Shown here piece by piece: positions 35,362 through 44,494 of a DNA stretch of 64,000 bases; the stretch's first letter is position 1, and the number at the start of each line of letters is the position of its first letter. A model generated the notes under the pieces. That model made no database searches. It worked only from the letters and a program-made list of their open reading frames with translations, and was not told the DNA's origin. This stretch comes from Candidatus Nitrosotenuis uzonensis. GTDB lineage: Archaea > Thermoproteota > Nitrososphaeria > Nitrososphaerales > Nitrosopumilaceae. The stretch spans positions 124,001 through 188,000 of the forward strand of contig NZ_CBTY010000009.1 in assembly GCF_000723185.1 (NCBI RefSeq), read 5' to 3'. Made by a program: the position numbers and the translations under genes.

Positions 35362-36123
35362 TTATTTTTTTGATTTGTTGACAAAGGCAGTCATGCGAGC
35401 TTCTCTGTCAGGATCGGTAAAGCAGTTTCTCCAAGCTAAGAGTTCAACTCCAAGGCCGGTTTCTAGATCTGCATTTCTTCCTCTGTTGATTGCAACCTTG
35501 GACATTTTTACTCCGAGTACAGAGTTTGCCGCAATCTGCTGTGCCAGTTTGTTTGCCTCTTCCATCAGCGATGCAAGCGGTACTATGCTGTTTACAAGTC
35601 CAATTTCTTTTGCTTCATCTGCCTTGATCATCTTTCCGGTGTAGACAAGCTCCTTTGCTTTTGCAATTCCTACTATACGCATCAGTCTCTGTGTTCCACC
35701 CCATCCCGGTGGAATTCCGATTGTGACTTCTGGCTGGCCAAGCTTTGCTGTGTCTGCTGCAATTCTTATATCGCAAGACATGGCAAGCTCACATCCTCCG
35801 CCGAGCGCAAACCCGTTAACTGCTGCAATCGTAGGTTTTGAAACCTCTTCTACAGTGGCAGTCAGAAGCTGTCCAAGCTTGGCATACTCTACTGACTGGT
35901 CAGGTGTTATCTTTGACATGTATTCAATGTCAGCACCAGCTGAGAATGCTTTGTCGCCTTCACCAGTAAGTATTATCACCTTGGTTTCGGCATCTTGGTC
36001 TAGCTCTTTGAAGACACTGATTATCTCCCTTGCAACATCCATGTTCATTGCATTGAGTTTGTCAGGTCTGTTGATTTTTACAGTGGCAACTCCATTAGAC
36101 TTTGATGTTGTAACTAAAGCCAT
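35362..36123 (-). CDS. crotonyl-CoA hydratase/3-hydroxypropionyl-CoA dehydratase
   Basis: The 253-aa crotonase-fold enzyme (from ATG 36123) has the oxyanion-hole strand [11 protein letters not shown], the catalytic Glu in [13 protein letters not shown] and the second Glu in [19 protein letters not shown]. In Nitrosopumilus maritimus the equivalent crotonase next to the ADP-forming synthetase was shown to act at two steps of the 3HP/4HB carbon-fixation cycle; that assignment is transferred here by context. A longer in-frame reading to 36204 would overlap the synthetase gene and adds no homology. Confidence 0.87.
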   Translation of the reverse strand: MALVTTSKSNGVATVKINRPDKLNAMNMDVAREIISVFKELDQDAETKVIILTGEGDKAFSAGADIEYMSKITPDQSVEYAKLGQLLTATVEEVSKPTIAAVNGFALGGGCELAMSCDIRIAADTAKLGQPEVTIGIPPGWGGTQRLMRIVGIAKAKELVYTGKMIKADEAKEIGLVNSIVPLASLMEEANKLAQQIAANSVLGVKMSKVAINRGRNADLETGLGVELLAWRNCFTDPDREARMTAFVNKSKK

Positions 36124-36155
36124 TACTTGATTCCTTTTTTTGCTTGAAATAAATG

Positions 36156-38267
36156 TTAGGAGTTCTTGCCCCACTGAGCAAGTGCGGCCGCTGCCGCAAC
36201 CCAATTTCTGATATCATCATATACAGGAACGCCCTGTTTTTCAATCAACGCAGATACCTTTTGTGTGTATGGTCCTCCGTTTCCACCTACCAAAATAGGC
36301 TTTTTTCTCTGCCTTGAGAACTCGCCAAGATAGTCTATTATTGTCTCCTCCAGCGGGTCGTCTTGGAAAACGAACCACGGCATTACTATATCGATGTTGG
36401 GATCGTCCATGAATTTTTGTATTGTATACCTATAATCGTCTGCGTTTGCGCCTCCGGTTACATCTACTGGATTTCCTTTTCCTATCACATAGGTTGGTGG
36501 AAAGTGCTCCTTTAGCTCCTTGAGCGTCTTTGGTGTTACCTTGCCAAGTTCGAGTCCGAGTCTCTCAAAGTGATCTATTCCACCGATCATTGGACCTGCT
36601 CCGTTACTACACATTGCCGCTCTATTGCCTTTTGCTGGAGGTTGCCAGGCAAGAGCCTTTGTTACTGCTGCAAGCTCCTGGTAGCTGTCAACTGAAATTA
36701 TTCCTGCTTGCTTGAAAGCCCCCATTATTATTGCGTTAGAGCCGCCAAGTGAGCCGGTATGAGATGCAGCCTGTTTTGCGCCTGCCTCTGTCCTTCCGCT
36801 CTTCCATATCACCACGGGTTTTTTCTTTTCCTTCATGACACGCTTGGCAGTGTTGATGAATTTGCGTCCGTCCCCAAAGCCTTCCACGTATAATGCAATT
36901 ACCTTTGTTTGCGGATCGTTTGCAAGGTACCAAATCATGTCTGCTTCATCAACGTCCGAACGGTTTCCATAGCTGACCATCTTTGAGAGTCCAAATGAAT
37001 CGGCGGTTTCAAGGAAGCTGATTCCCATAGTGCCAGACTGGGACAAAAGTGCAACATTTCCAAGCTTTGCCCTCACCATTCTTTCCTGGCCCTGAAACGC
37101 GCAGTCAAGTCTGTTAGCTGCGTTAAACATTCCTATGCAGTTAGGGCCAATGATCCTGATCTTGTGCTTTAATGCAAGCGACTTTATTTGAGATTCATAG
37201 TCCGCTCTCTCGCCTCCAAGTTCCTTTCCTCCACCAGACACTATCACCACATTGTGAACTCCCTTCTTTGCGCATGCTTCAAGTACAGGCGGAGTTACGG
37301 ATAGGTCTACACAGACAACTACTAGATCTATCTTATCGTTGATTGCCTCAAGTGAGGGATAGCATTTGAGCCCCAGAATCTCCTCTGCCTTTGGATTAAT
37401 TGGATATACCTTGCCTTTGTAGTCGTGCTTTGCGAGGCTGTCAAGTACAGAATTACCTACCTTTCCAGGCGTAGCTGATGCGCCAACCAGTGCGACGGAT
37501 TGGGGGGTAAAGAATGTCTCCATGAAAGAGTCATCCGGCTTTGCCTTAGATATTGCGTTCTTGTTTATCTCTTTTGCAAGTATTATCTTTGCATCGACTA
37601 CAAAGTATGACTTGGGGTAGACTACCACCGGGTTAAAGTCTATACTGTTGATGTATTTTGCATTGTCCACTCCAAGCTTGCCAATCTGAACAAGTGCTTT
37701 TGCAAGCATGTTCATATCCACTGGCTCGCTGCCTCTAAAGCCTTTGAATATCTTTGATGATTTTAATTCATTTAACATTGATTTTGCGTCTGCGGTTGTA
37801 ATTGGTAGCATCCTGAATGCTACATCCTTGAACACTTCGGTCATTACACCTCCCAGTCCTACCATCATCACTGGGCCAAACTGTGGGTCAACTTGCAGAC
37901 CTACTATAAGCTCGATTCCTTTTGGAACCATCTTTTCCAAAAGAACTCCTTTTACCTCGACTCCTTTTTTCTTTGAGAGTCTTCCATACATGTCGTTAAA
38001 TGTTTTTTTCACATCAGCATCATTATCGAGCCCGACCTTTACACCGCCTACGTCCGTCTTGTGCAGAATTTGTGGTGAGACGATCTTCATTACCAGTGGA
38101 TAGCCGATCTTTTTTGCGGCTGCCACTGCCTCGTCTGCAGATTTTACCAGAGCATATGGTGGAACTTTGACCCCGTATGTCTTTAGTATGGATTTGGATG
38201 CTTCTTCGGTTATAACTTTGTGACTTGTTTTAATTGTCTCTTCAAATATTTTTTGAGTTGAGCTCAT
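36156..38267 (-). CDS. ADP-forming acyl-CoA synthetase (3-hydroxypropionyl-CoA synthetase candidate)
   Basis: The protein (703 aa from ATG 38267) fuses an N-terminal ATP-grasp domain ([33 protein letters not shown]) to a CoA-binding and ligase region ([30 protein letters not shown]) and a phospho-His region (ASHTGSLGG). ADP-forming synthetases give the thaumarchaeal 3HP/4HB cycle its energy economy. Pairing with the crotonase suggests 3-hydroxypropionate as substrate. A TATA-like box at 38291-38303 is about 30 nt before this ATG; a GTG at 38282 is the alternative. Confidence 0.88.
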   Translation of the reverse strand: MSSTQKIFEETIKTSHKVITEEASKSILKTYGVKVPPYALVKSADEAVAAAKKIGYPLVMKIVSPQILHKTDVGGVKVGLDNDADVKKTFNDMYGRLSKKKGVEVKGVLLEKMVPKGIELIVGLQVDPQFGPVMMVGLGGVMTEVFKDVAFRMLPITTADAKSMLNELKSSKIFKGFRGSEPVDMNMLAKALVQIGKLGVDNAKYINSIDFNPVVVYPKSYFVVDAKIILAKEINKNAISKAKPDDSFMETFFTPQSVALVGASATPGKVGNSVLDSLAKHDYKGKVYPINPKAEEILGLKCYPSLEAINDKIDLVVVCVDLSVTPPVLEACAKKGVHNVVIVSGGGKELGGERADYESQIKSLALKHKIRIIGPNCIGMFNAANRLDCAFQGQERMVRAKLGNVALLSQSGTMGISFLETADSFGLSKMVSYGNRSDVDEADMIWYLANDPQTKVIALYVEGFGDGRKFINTAKRVMKEKKKPVVIWKSGRTEAGAKQAASHTGSLGGSNAIIMGAFKQAGIISVDSYQELAAVTKALAWQPPAKGNRAAMCSNGAGPMIGGIDHFERLGLELGKVTPKTLKELKEHFPPTYVIGKGNPVDVTGGANADDYRYTIQKFMDDPNIDIVMPWFVFQDDPLEETIIDYLGEFSRQRKKPILVGGNGGPYTQKVSALIEKQGVPVYDDIRNWVAAAAALAQWGKNS

Positions 38268-38290
38268 AATGTGATCGAACACTGCCTAGC

Positions 38291-38303
38291 TTGATATATT
38301 AAA
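38291..38303 (-). promoter_or_regulatory. TATA-like box of the acyl-CoA synthetase
   Basis: On the minus strand this reads TTTAATATATCAA, centred 30 nt upstream of ATG 38267. It overlaps the stop codon of the preceding amidotransferase gene, so the carbon-fixation pair has its own promoter. Confidence 0.5.
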
Positions 38304-38991
38304 CTTTGGTCAGTCCTAGCTCCGATCGGAAATTCTTGTAAAACAATTCCATGTTTTTTTCAATTTTGGGCATTTCGGATTCAATATCTGAGAGAATTTT
38401 GTTCGGGTCAATGTATGGAAGATTGATGTTTTCCGTAGTGTTCTCAAGCCAGGACCGTACAATGTTCCTGTCTACCTCAAGGTGGAACTGTACACCGACT
38501 GCGCTCCCATATCGAAACGCCTGATTATACAGATCAGAATACGCAAGGCGCTCGGCTCCATCTGGAATATCAAATGTATCACCATGCCAATGAAACACGG
38601 TGAATGGGCTGCTTATTCCCTCAAAAAGATGCGATTTTGATTTGGGCTCTACGATAAGATCATGGTAGAAGCCGATTTCCTTTTTTGGTCCTGGATACAC
38701 TCTAGCACCAAGAGCTTTTGCAATAAGTTGTGAGCCAAGGCATATACCAAGCACCGGCACGCCTGCACGCACTGATTCCTGTATGAGTACAATCTCATTC
38801 TGCAAGTATTTCAGATCATCATTTGCGCTTTCTGGAGCGCCCAGAACTAGTACCATCGCATGATTAAGCTTAGGAATTTTTTCTTTTTTAGCAAATATGG
38901 TTTGAATCTTGAATCCGTCTGCCTTTAAGAGATCTCCTATTGTTCCAGGACCTTCAAGACGAGCGTTTTGTATTACAAGTACGTCTGACAT
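38299..38991 (-). CDS. class I glutamine amidotransferase (GMP synthase-like)
   Basis: The 230-aa protein has the nucleophilic Cys in GICLGSQLIAKALG and the His/Glu pair in GVQFHLEVD, so the glutaminase triad is complete. There is no partner synthetase in the window. Stand-alone proteins of this type are usually annotated as GMP-synthase-like amidotransferases with uncertain acceptor. Its ATG overlaps the stop of the upstream membrane protein by 1 nt. Confidence 0.85.
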   Translation of the reverse strand: MSDVLVIQNARLEGPGTIGDLLKADGFKIQTIFAKKEKIPKLNHAMVLVLGAPESANDDLKYLQNEIVLIQESVRAGVPVLGICLGSQLIAKALGARVYPGPKKEIGFYHDLIVEPKSKSHLFEGISSPFTVFHWHGDTFDIPDGAERLAYSDLYNQAFRYGSAVGVQFHLEVDRNIVRSWLENTTENINLPYIDPNKILSDIESEMPKIEKNMELFYKNFRSELGLTKV

Positions 38992-39512
38992 TATACATCA
39001 CATTTTGTTTTTTGATTCATCATATGAGAGAACTCTTCTCCGGAATACTGTTTTGAGAATGAGATAGGAATGAATCCTATTATAGATGACTCTATTGTTT
39101 CCTCAACACTCATTTTCCTAGAATCAATTCTTGTGACATCTGTTCCACCAATTTCCGTGTCAAGAAATGAAAAGAACATTTCAGATATCCGTTTGTCTTC
39201 CGTCGAGAATTTGGCGCTCATTACAGATGTAGAATGTGGTAAGATGTTTGCGCCTCCAGTTTGCAGCGCTCCAAGATTTTCACCATCATATGTCATCTTA
39301 AATGAATAAGATTTTAGATTTGCAGGCAGATCAGAGCTGTTACAGGCACTTATTCTTCCTCCAAACATTGTGGATAAATAGTCAAAGCTGCCCTGATCGT
39401 TCCATCTGAACTGAAGATTGCTTGCCGAGTATGCTCCTGCTGCAGAATATGCTACCGTTGCAACAATTACCGCTATTGCCGTAACAACTGCCAGAGCGTG
39501 TATGTTTGCCAT
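38991..39512 (-). CDS. membrane-anchored or secreted protein of unknown function
   Basis: The 173-aa protein begins with a hydrophobic segment (residues 5-28, VVTAIAVIVATVAYSAAGAY) that is a signal peptide or anchor. A soluble beta-rich domain follows with a single early Cys (ISACNSSDLP) and a Cys near the C-terminus. No family is recognised. It is translationally coupled to the amidotransferase gene. Confidence 0.65.
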   Translation of the reverse strand: MANIHALAVVTAIAVIVATVAYSAAGAYSASNLQFRWNDQGSFDYLSTMFGGRISACNSSDLPANLKSYSFKMTYDGENLGALQTGGANILPHSTSVMSAKFSTEDKRISEMFFSFLDTEIGGTDVTRIDSRKMSVEETIESSIIGFIPISFSKQYSGEEFSHMMNQKTKCDV

Positions 39513-39567
39513 GAACTAGGTACAAAAAAGGTCAATTTTTAGCTATAATAAAATGAAAAAGAGGAGT

Positions 39568-40839
39568 TTATGGCCAAAGGCCTTTAGCTTTGAATGCTTC
39601 AACAACCCGGTTTACTGCTAACACCATTGCGGCGCGCCTCATATCGATTTTGTATTTTCTTGACAAGGCAAGTGTGTCCTTGAATCCTCGCGTTATGTGA
39701 TCTTCCATCTTTTTTGCAACCTCATCGAACGTCCAATAGTATCCCATGTTGTTCTGTACCCATTCAAGATATGAGATACAAACACCGCCAGAGTTTGCAA
39801 GTATGTCCGGAAGCACCATAATCTTTTTGCCATAGATAATTGGATCTGCTTCAGGCATAGTTGGGCCGTTTGCAGCTTCAGCAATTATTTTGCATTGGAG
39901 TTTTTTTGCAATGTTTGCATTAATCTGGTTTTCAAGAGCTGCAGGAACTAACACATCACATTTTGTGGTTAGCAGTTCCTCAGTTGAAATCTTTTTGCTT
40001 CCCGGATAGCCTACAACAGAGCCAGTCTTGTTTTTGTATTCTAATACTTTTTTTGAGTCAAGACCTTTTGGATTAATGATTGCTCCCTTGGAGTCTGAGA
40101 CTGCGATTATTTTTGCGCCCATCTTCTCAAGGTATTCAGCTGCAAAAGTACCTGCATTGCCATATCCCTGTATGACTATTTTGGCGCCTTTGAGCTTCAA
40201 TCCGATTGTCTTTGCTGCTTCACGTATGCAGTACGCACATCCAAGACCTGTTGCAACATTTCTTGCAAGCGAACCGCCAAGCGCTATTGGTTTTCCTGTG
40301 ATTACGCCAGGCTCGTTTTCCATGCCAGAGAGTTTGCTGTACACATCCATGATCTGGGCCATTTCCTTGCCTGTTGTGTATACATCAGGTGCAGGAATGT
40401 CCTTTTTTGGACCGATGATTTCAGAAATTGCAAATGCGAATCTTCTTGTCAGTCTCTCCAGCTCATTCTCACTGAGTTTTTCCTTTTTTGGATTGACATA
40501 GATTCCGCCCTTGCCTCCGCCCAGAGGAACATCAACTACAGCACACTTCCAGGTCATCCAAGCAGATAATGCTTTGACCTCCTTTTCCATGTACTCTAGT
40601 CCTCCTTCCGGATCAAAGAATCTGATACCGCCCTTGTACGGGCCTCGATCATTGTTGTGCTGGCTTCTAAATCCTATGAAGACTCGGATTTTTCCGTTGT
40701 CCATCTTTACAGGAAGTTTCACACGCAACACTTTGTTTGGTTCCGCAAGATAGTCTCGTACTCCCTTGTCGATTTTCAATATCGAGCAAGCATCATCAAG
40801 TTGTTTTAGAGCATTCTTCCATGGATCTCCCTGAACCAA
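39568..40839 (-). CDS. gdhA: glutamate dehydrogenase
   Basis: The 423-aa enzyme interconverts 2-oxoglutarate plus ammonium and glutamate. It carries RGPYKGGIRF, the active-site block PLGGGKGGI, and the Rossmann motif GYGNAGTFAAEYL. This is the expected ammonium-assimilation route alongside glutamine synthetase in an ammonia oxidiser. The start is TTG at 40839 (LVQGDPWKNA). A TATA-like CTTAAATAGA on the minus strand lies about 35 nt upstream, allowing a short leader. Confidence 0.93.
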   Translation of the reverse strand: MVQGDPWKNALKQLDDACSILKIDKGVRDYLAEPNKVLRVKLPVKMDNGKIRVFIGFRSQHNNDRGPYKGGIRFFDPEGGLEYMEKEVKALSAWMTWKCAVVDVPLGGGKGGIYVNPKKEKLSENELERLTRRFAFAISEIIGPKKDIPAPDVYTTGKEMAQIMDVYSKLSGMENEPGVITGKPIALGGSLARNVATGLGCAYCIREAAKTIGLKLKGAKIVIQGYGNAGTFAAEYLEKMGAKIIAVSDSKGAIINPKGLDSKKVLEYKNKTGSVVGYPGSKKISTEELLTTKCDVLVPAALENQINANIAKKLQCKIIAEAANGPTMPEADPIIYGKKIMVLPDILANSGGVCISYLEWVQNNMGYYWTFDEVAKKMEDHITRGFKDTLALSRKYKIDMRRAAMVLAVNRVVEAFKAKGLWP

Positions 40840-40942
40840 ATTGATCGTGATCTTCTGAAGTCAGATTCTATTTAAGTCTGTTGAGAATGGGTTCATCAAA
40901 TCTTCCTTGGCCGCTACAAAAGCCATAACAGTACAAATCAAA

Positions 40943-41218
40943 CTATTCATAAACTGGCGAATGTCCTTGTAAGGATTTTATGTTCTTGCTAGTCACCTTA
41001 TTACGATCTTGAATCTGTATGTCCTTGATCGACGTTTTTCTAAGCTTTTTTGATTTGTTATCTGATTCGTTTTTCTCATAGGTAAATTGATTGAGGATTG
41101 AATTATTGTCAATGAAGGTATAGTTGACACTAGACTTGTCCACTATTCTTAGTGTGTTTTTCTTTTTTTGTTGGTCGTTCATTGCGATATTAAACAGAAG
41201 ATAAAATTGTAAATTCAA
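40943..41218 (-). CDS. small Lys/Asn-rich protein of unknown function
   Basis: The possible 91-aa product is polar and rich in Lys, Asn, Ser and Ile, with no membrane segment. The more likely start may be the internal ATG at 41182 (MNDQQKKKN), giving 79 aa. Codon and base composition are more AT-rich than in neighbouring genes, and it borders a gene-poor stretch, so it may be recently acquired or spurious. Confidence 0.4.
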   Translation of the reverse strand: MNLQFYLLFNIAMNDQQKKKNTLRIVDKSSVNYTFIDNNSILNQFTYEKNESDNKSKKLRKTSIKDIQIQDRNKVTSKNIKSLQGHSPVYE

Positions 41219-41880
41219 GGTCAGAAAAATTCAAAAATACTGCAGATTATGTGATTATCGACACTAGATATTAGCATTCAATTATAAAATTTAAATGTTT
41301 TTTGTTGTATCCTGAGTGTAAGGCATTCCCACATACGTGGATTATAGACAATCTGAATTTAATTTTAGTACAGTTCGATTTCTTGTATCATCAAGTAGAT
41401 TCATGAAGTTTCTTTAATCCGTCGGCCATCATGGAATAGATATTCTCAGCCATGATTTTTGTTTGCTGGTTATTATCTCCAATGAACGTTCCTAAGAAGT
41501 CTATGAAATTCATGAGCCGATGTTTCACTCAAGGAAATAGTTCCAGCAGCATCTTTGAATGGCTCTGATGCTTCAATTATGGTATATCCTAGAGAATGTC
41601 TTAGGTCATCAACAAAATCCAATCTGTCTGCCAAGTGTTTGGTAGGCTTTAGTCATCATCAATTAGTACCCTAATCGAGTTTGAAAAAGAATACAATTTA
41701 GAAGAATTAGAGAAATAACTCTCCGTACATATTACTTTCACGATTTATCCGGTTTGAAGACTTGTGGAATTATTTGAAGAGTATGATAGGACATCTTGTT
41801 TTGAAGAAGATCATTTTATGAGATTAGTATAGACTGAGAAGGCGTGAAAAACATATTTTGATTAGAGAAAATAAAAAAGT
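41219..41880. other. gene-poor AT-rich stretch with gene debris
   Basis: This roughly 660-bp stretch has no intact gene above 60 codons. It contains short coherent coding-like fragments: a minus-strand fragment (41391-41634) and plus-strand pieces near 41668-41717 (ending EFEKEYNLEELEK) and 41767-41833 (VELFEEYDRTSCFEEDHFM). These look like remnants of decayed genes. No RNA or mobile-element signature is visible. Confidence 0.5.
41391..41634 (-). pseudogene. frameshifted remnant of an unidentified small gene
   Basis: One frame reads LADRLDFVDDLRHSLGYTI and continues to about 41513 before running to a stop at 41473. Another frame takes over with MNFIDFLGTFIGD and ends KKLHEST at 41391. Together they look like one helical protein broken by a frameshift. 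The second part alone (41391-41513) could also be an intact 40-aa gene with an ATG start. Family unknown. Confidence 0.35.
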
Positions 41881-42537
41881 TTAGGATACGTTTACAGTTC
41901 CCTTCATGCCTGTGTGTATGGCACAAAAGTAGTCATATGTTCCAGGCGTATCAAATTTTGCTGTAAACGTTTCTCCTGCTTTTATTAATCCACTATCTAT
42001 TCTTCCATCAGGTTCAGTTGTTCCTTTTTTGACAGTCGTGACAGTATGCATGTTGCCATCTACGTTGACAAATGTCAGAGTCGTACCCGCCTTAACATTT
42101 ATCAAATTTGGTGCATAAAACGGCGCTTCCATGCCTACTATGTTTACGGTGTTTGGTCCTGATGATGCAGCAGTTGTTGAAATGATATTACCGCCTCCTG
42201 CTGCTTCGGCCACGTTCAAGACGAATCTGGCTTGCGCACTACCGAACATCAAATTCGATACCGGAAGTGAGTTCAGATCTAGGTTCATGGTATATTGGCC
42301 AGCTCTTGGAAACGTCGTTGTATATGTCATAACGCCCGTATGTCCATGATAAGCTCCGTTCATAGGCATCATCATGCCCCCCGACGGTGCCGAGTTTACT
42401 GTGACCATTGAACCTGTTCGTACTTTAAGCAGCATGTCCGGATGAGTTACCATTGAACCGTCTTTTGCGTTTGTGACAGTAAATACCAGGGTTATTGGTT
42501 GTCCTACAACTATAATCATCAGACATGCCGCTAGCAT
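41881..42537 (-). CDS. exported plastocyanin-like copper protein
   Basis: The 218-aa protein has a beta domain (residues 14-110) followed by a cupredoxin domain (about 130-218). All four type 1 copper ligands are present: His164 (GNMHTV), Cys205, His208 and Met211 (FCAIHTGM). Cupredoxins are abundant electron carriers in ammonia-oxidising archaea. The N-terminus (MLAACLMIIVVGQP) is an unusually short hydrophobic segment that runs straight into the first beta strand, so the signal peptide may be truncated. An in-frame TAG (the DoxX stop) prevents a longer start. It lies 15 bp after DoxX. Confidence 0.82.
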   Translation of the reverse strand: MLAACLMIIVVGQPITLVFTVTNAKDGSMVTHPDMLLKVRTGSMVTVNSAPSGGMMMPMNGAYHGHTGVMTYTTTFPRAGQYTMNLDLNSLPVSNLMFGSAQARFVLNVAEAAGGGNIISTTAASSGPNTVNIVGMEAPFYAPNLINVKAGTTLTFVNVDGNMHTVTTVKKGTTEPDGRIDSGLIKAGETFTAKFDTPGTYDYFCAIHTGMKGTVNVS

Positions 42538-42552
42538 GACTAAATCAAATTC

Positions 42553-42864
42553 CTAACCTGTAAAAGATCCTCCTGCAAACTTGTCTAATCCTTTGATCTT
42601 AAATATTGGCACTAACAGAATTACGGAAAATATCGCGCCAGTGATCCTAGTAAATATACCCGAAATGAGAAATATTCCACCTAAGAACTCTGCAAGAGCT
42701 ATAGGCATTTGAAGCTCCGCTGGTAAGTCGTTACTTACAAGCCAAGTTTGCCAGCTCGGATCAAACTTTTTTATGCTATGAAAAATGAAAATTGCTCCTA
42801 TTGATGCACGTATTCCCCAATGAGTTATGTAATACAGTATATTTTCTTTAATTGTTGTACCCAT
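42553..42864 (-). CDS. DoxX-family membrane protein
   Basis: From ATG 42864 the product is 103 aa with four predicted helices, beginning WGIRASIGAIFIFHSIKKF and including LAEFLGGIFLISGIFTRI, typical of DoxX/DoxD-like proteins linked to quinone or redox metabolism. Upstream in-frame ATG (42870) and TTG (42879) are possible. A TATA-like TTATTATAC at about 42888-42896 supports the 42864/42870 region. The cupredoxin gene follows closely, so they probably form an operon. Confidence 0.8.
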   Translation of the reverse strand: MGTTIKENILYYITHWGIRASIGAIFIFHSIKKFDPSWQTWLVSNDLPAELQMPIALAEFLGGIFLISGIFTRITGAIFSVILLVPIFKIKGLDKFAGGSFTG

Positions 42865-42990
42865 CAACATATCAGACAAAAAATTACCGTATAATAAAAA
42901 AATTTATCCGGAATTTTTCAAATCAGAAAGAAGTTTGATTATAACTTGAATAGTTCAAAATGAATTTTAATATTTGAATAGAAATTAGAA

Positions 42991-43046
42991 TGATTCGATT
43001 CGAAACTGTATGTATGACTAAAACATGCTGTCTATGAATCGAATCA
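42991..43046. repeat. 11-bp inverted repeat upstream of the secreted two-repeat protein
   Basis: TGATTCGATTC (42991-43001) pairs perfectly with GAATCGAATCA (43036-43046) across a 34-nt spacer. It lies in the 270-bp divergent region between DoxX and the gene at 43135. It could be a regulator site pair or a structured transcript. Confidence 0.55.
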
Positions 43047-43076
43047 ATGCTATTTTAGTTCAATTATAAAAAAAGA

Positions 43077-43101
43077 TTTTTCCAACTTGGATCTGGAAAA
43101 A
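43077..43101. promoter_or_regulatory. 8-bp inverted repeat abutting the TATA box
   Basis: TTTTTCCA (43077-43084) and TGGAAAAA (43094-43101) are perfect inverted arms, with a near-match continuing outward. The TATA-like CTTTTAAG (43104-43111) follows directly and lies 27 nt before ATG 43135. The position fits a repressor or activator operator. Confidence 0.45.
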
Positions 43102-43134
43102 TTCTTTTAAGTGATCATCTAATCGTTGCTAATA

Positions 43135-44358
43135 ATGAATGCAAAATACTACACATTACTGCTGATATTGCCACTGCTCACTGTAGCACTGACAACTACA
43201 TCGATAGACGCTGATGCTGCAAAATCCAAAGGCGTAGGAACTGCCTCATACGGTTCTAAGAATGCCTTCAAAGTATGTGGCGACAGGCTTTGTTCTGAAA
43301 TGGGAACAGAAAAATCACTTTCTCAGCCAAAGTCAGTCACATCCACAAAACAACCCACGTCTAAAACTACAAGTGAGGACAAACATTCTGAGGAAATGAC
43401 TTTGCGTCTTGCACGTGCAAGCGTTCCTGCAACCATACCAATGCATAAAGGATGGTATAATGGTGAACCAGTCTACTACATCATAACTGATTCTAGTGAG
43501 AAAGTGCACGCTGATACTATCACCGAAAAACAAGGATGGAAAGTGGAGCTTGCACCACTTCTTGGTAATACTCCAAAGGAGGCACTCTCAAAGACATACA
43601 TCTTTACCAATGGGGTAAAAGGCGATGGCATACATGGATTCCAAGGCGAGGTATTTACAAGCACCCCGTCACAGCCAGAAGCATATAGTGCCTTAACATC
43701 CCACATACACGTCACATGGAACAATCCTGCAAAGGCACAATCGCTGAACTCTGAAGATGCAATACTTAAGGCGGCTGCAGATGGGCTTGTGACTCTCACG
43801 GATCTTCCCGTAGTCATAAACATGCCGCAGATAGTATGGCCAGGAGGACAAATGAAGGTAAAGCAGGACAAAAAATTAGACGATATGACGCCATATGGTG
43901 ATGCGCAGGTGCTAGATATCGATACAAAGAACATGAAGGTCACATTTGTGGCACATAGAGGCTGGGGTCCAGATGGAAGGACCATCTATTACATAGTTAC
44001 TGATGCCACTCCAGAGATGCCAGCTGAGATGATGGGAGTTGTAAGCTCGCCAACATCTGCAAAGCTAATTGCAAACTCTGCGGCAGTAGATCTGTTCCAA
44101 TTCATGAATGGAATCAAAGGTTCTGGACCAATGGGCTTTCAGGCAGGTATCGCAGCAGGGGCACCCGGCGATGCAAATTATTCTCCAATGTGGAGAATAT
44201 TCATGATCGGCTGGAAAGACCCAGCGTCAGCAGCAGTACTTGAGACAATAGACGATATCAATGCATACAAAAAAGCAGGGCTAATCAATGTGGAACTGGC
44301 AAGACCAATGGAAAAAGATCACATAGTGAACTGTCCATTTATCGATCCATTCCAATAA
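43135..44358 (+). CDS. secreted protein with an internal domain duplication
   Basis: From ATG 43135 the product is 407 aa. It has a signal peptide (LLLILPLLTVALTTTSIDADA), a Ser/Thr/Lys-rich linker to about residue 90, and two related domains. The first opens HKGWYNGEPVYYIITDSS, the second HRGWGPDGRTIYYIVTDAT. Each continues to an F-NG-[IV]-KG-x-G-GFQ block and a W-x-x-P-A block (HVTWNNPAKA; IGWKDPASA). Two Cys occur near the N-terminus (KVCGDRLCSE) and one near the end. Function is unknown. The TATA position supports this ATG over the TTG 9 nt upstream. Confidence 0.8.
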   Translation: MNAKYYTLLLILPLLTVALTTTSIDADAAKSKGVGTASYGSKNAFKVCGDRLCSEMGTEKSLSQPKSVTSTKQPTSKTTSEDKHSEEMTLRLARASVPATIPMHKGWYNGEPVYYIITDSSEKVHADTITEKQGWKVELAPLLGNTPKEALSKTYIFTNGVKGDGIHGFQGEVFTSTPSQPEAYSALTSHIHVTWNNPAKAQSLNSEDAILKAAADGLVTLTDLPVVINMPQIVWPGGQMKVKQDKKLDDMTPYGDAQVLDIDTKNMKVTFVAHRGWGPDGRTIYYIVTDATPEMPAEMMGVVSSPTSAKLIANSAAVDLFQFMNGIKGSGPMGFQAGIAAGAPGDANYSPMWRIFMIGWKDPASAAVLETIDDINAYKKAGLINVELARPMEKDHIVNCPFIDPFQ

Positions 44359-44374
44359 CCTATTTTTTCAAATC

Positions 44375-44476
44375 AGCGTATTTCATCAAGTTTGATTTGT
44401 ATGTAAAACAATTGCAAGGCTACAAATACGCTAGATTGACTAGAATATTTGTTAAATCGATAAAGGTTTTACATAC
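44375..44476. promoter_or_regulatory. interleaved inverted repeats upstream of the PPOX gene
   Basis: AGCGTATTT (44375-44383) pairs with AAATACGCT (44424-44432), and GTATGTAAAAC (44399-44409) pairs with GTTTTACATAC (44466-44476). The two pairs interlock in pseudoknot order. The last arm sits about 25 nt before the GTG start at 44495, in the TATA position. It may be a double operator. Confidence 0.45.
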
Positions 44477-44494
44477 CCAATACAAATACACATT

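Noticed and set aside
43077-43101. Transcription terminator at the 8-bp inverted repeat
   Set aside because: No gene ends there on either strand, and a TATA box follows directly, so a regulatory site is more likely.
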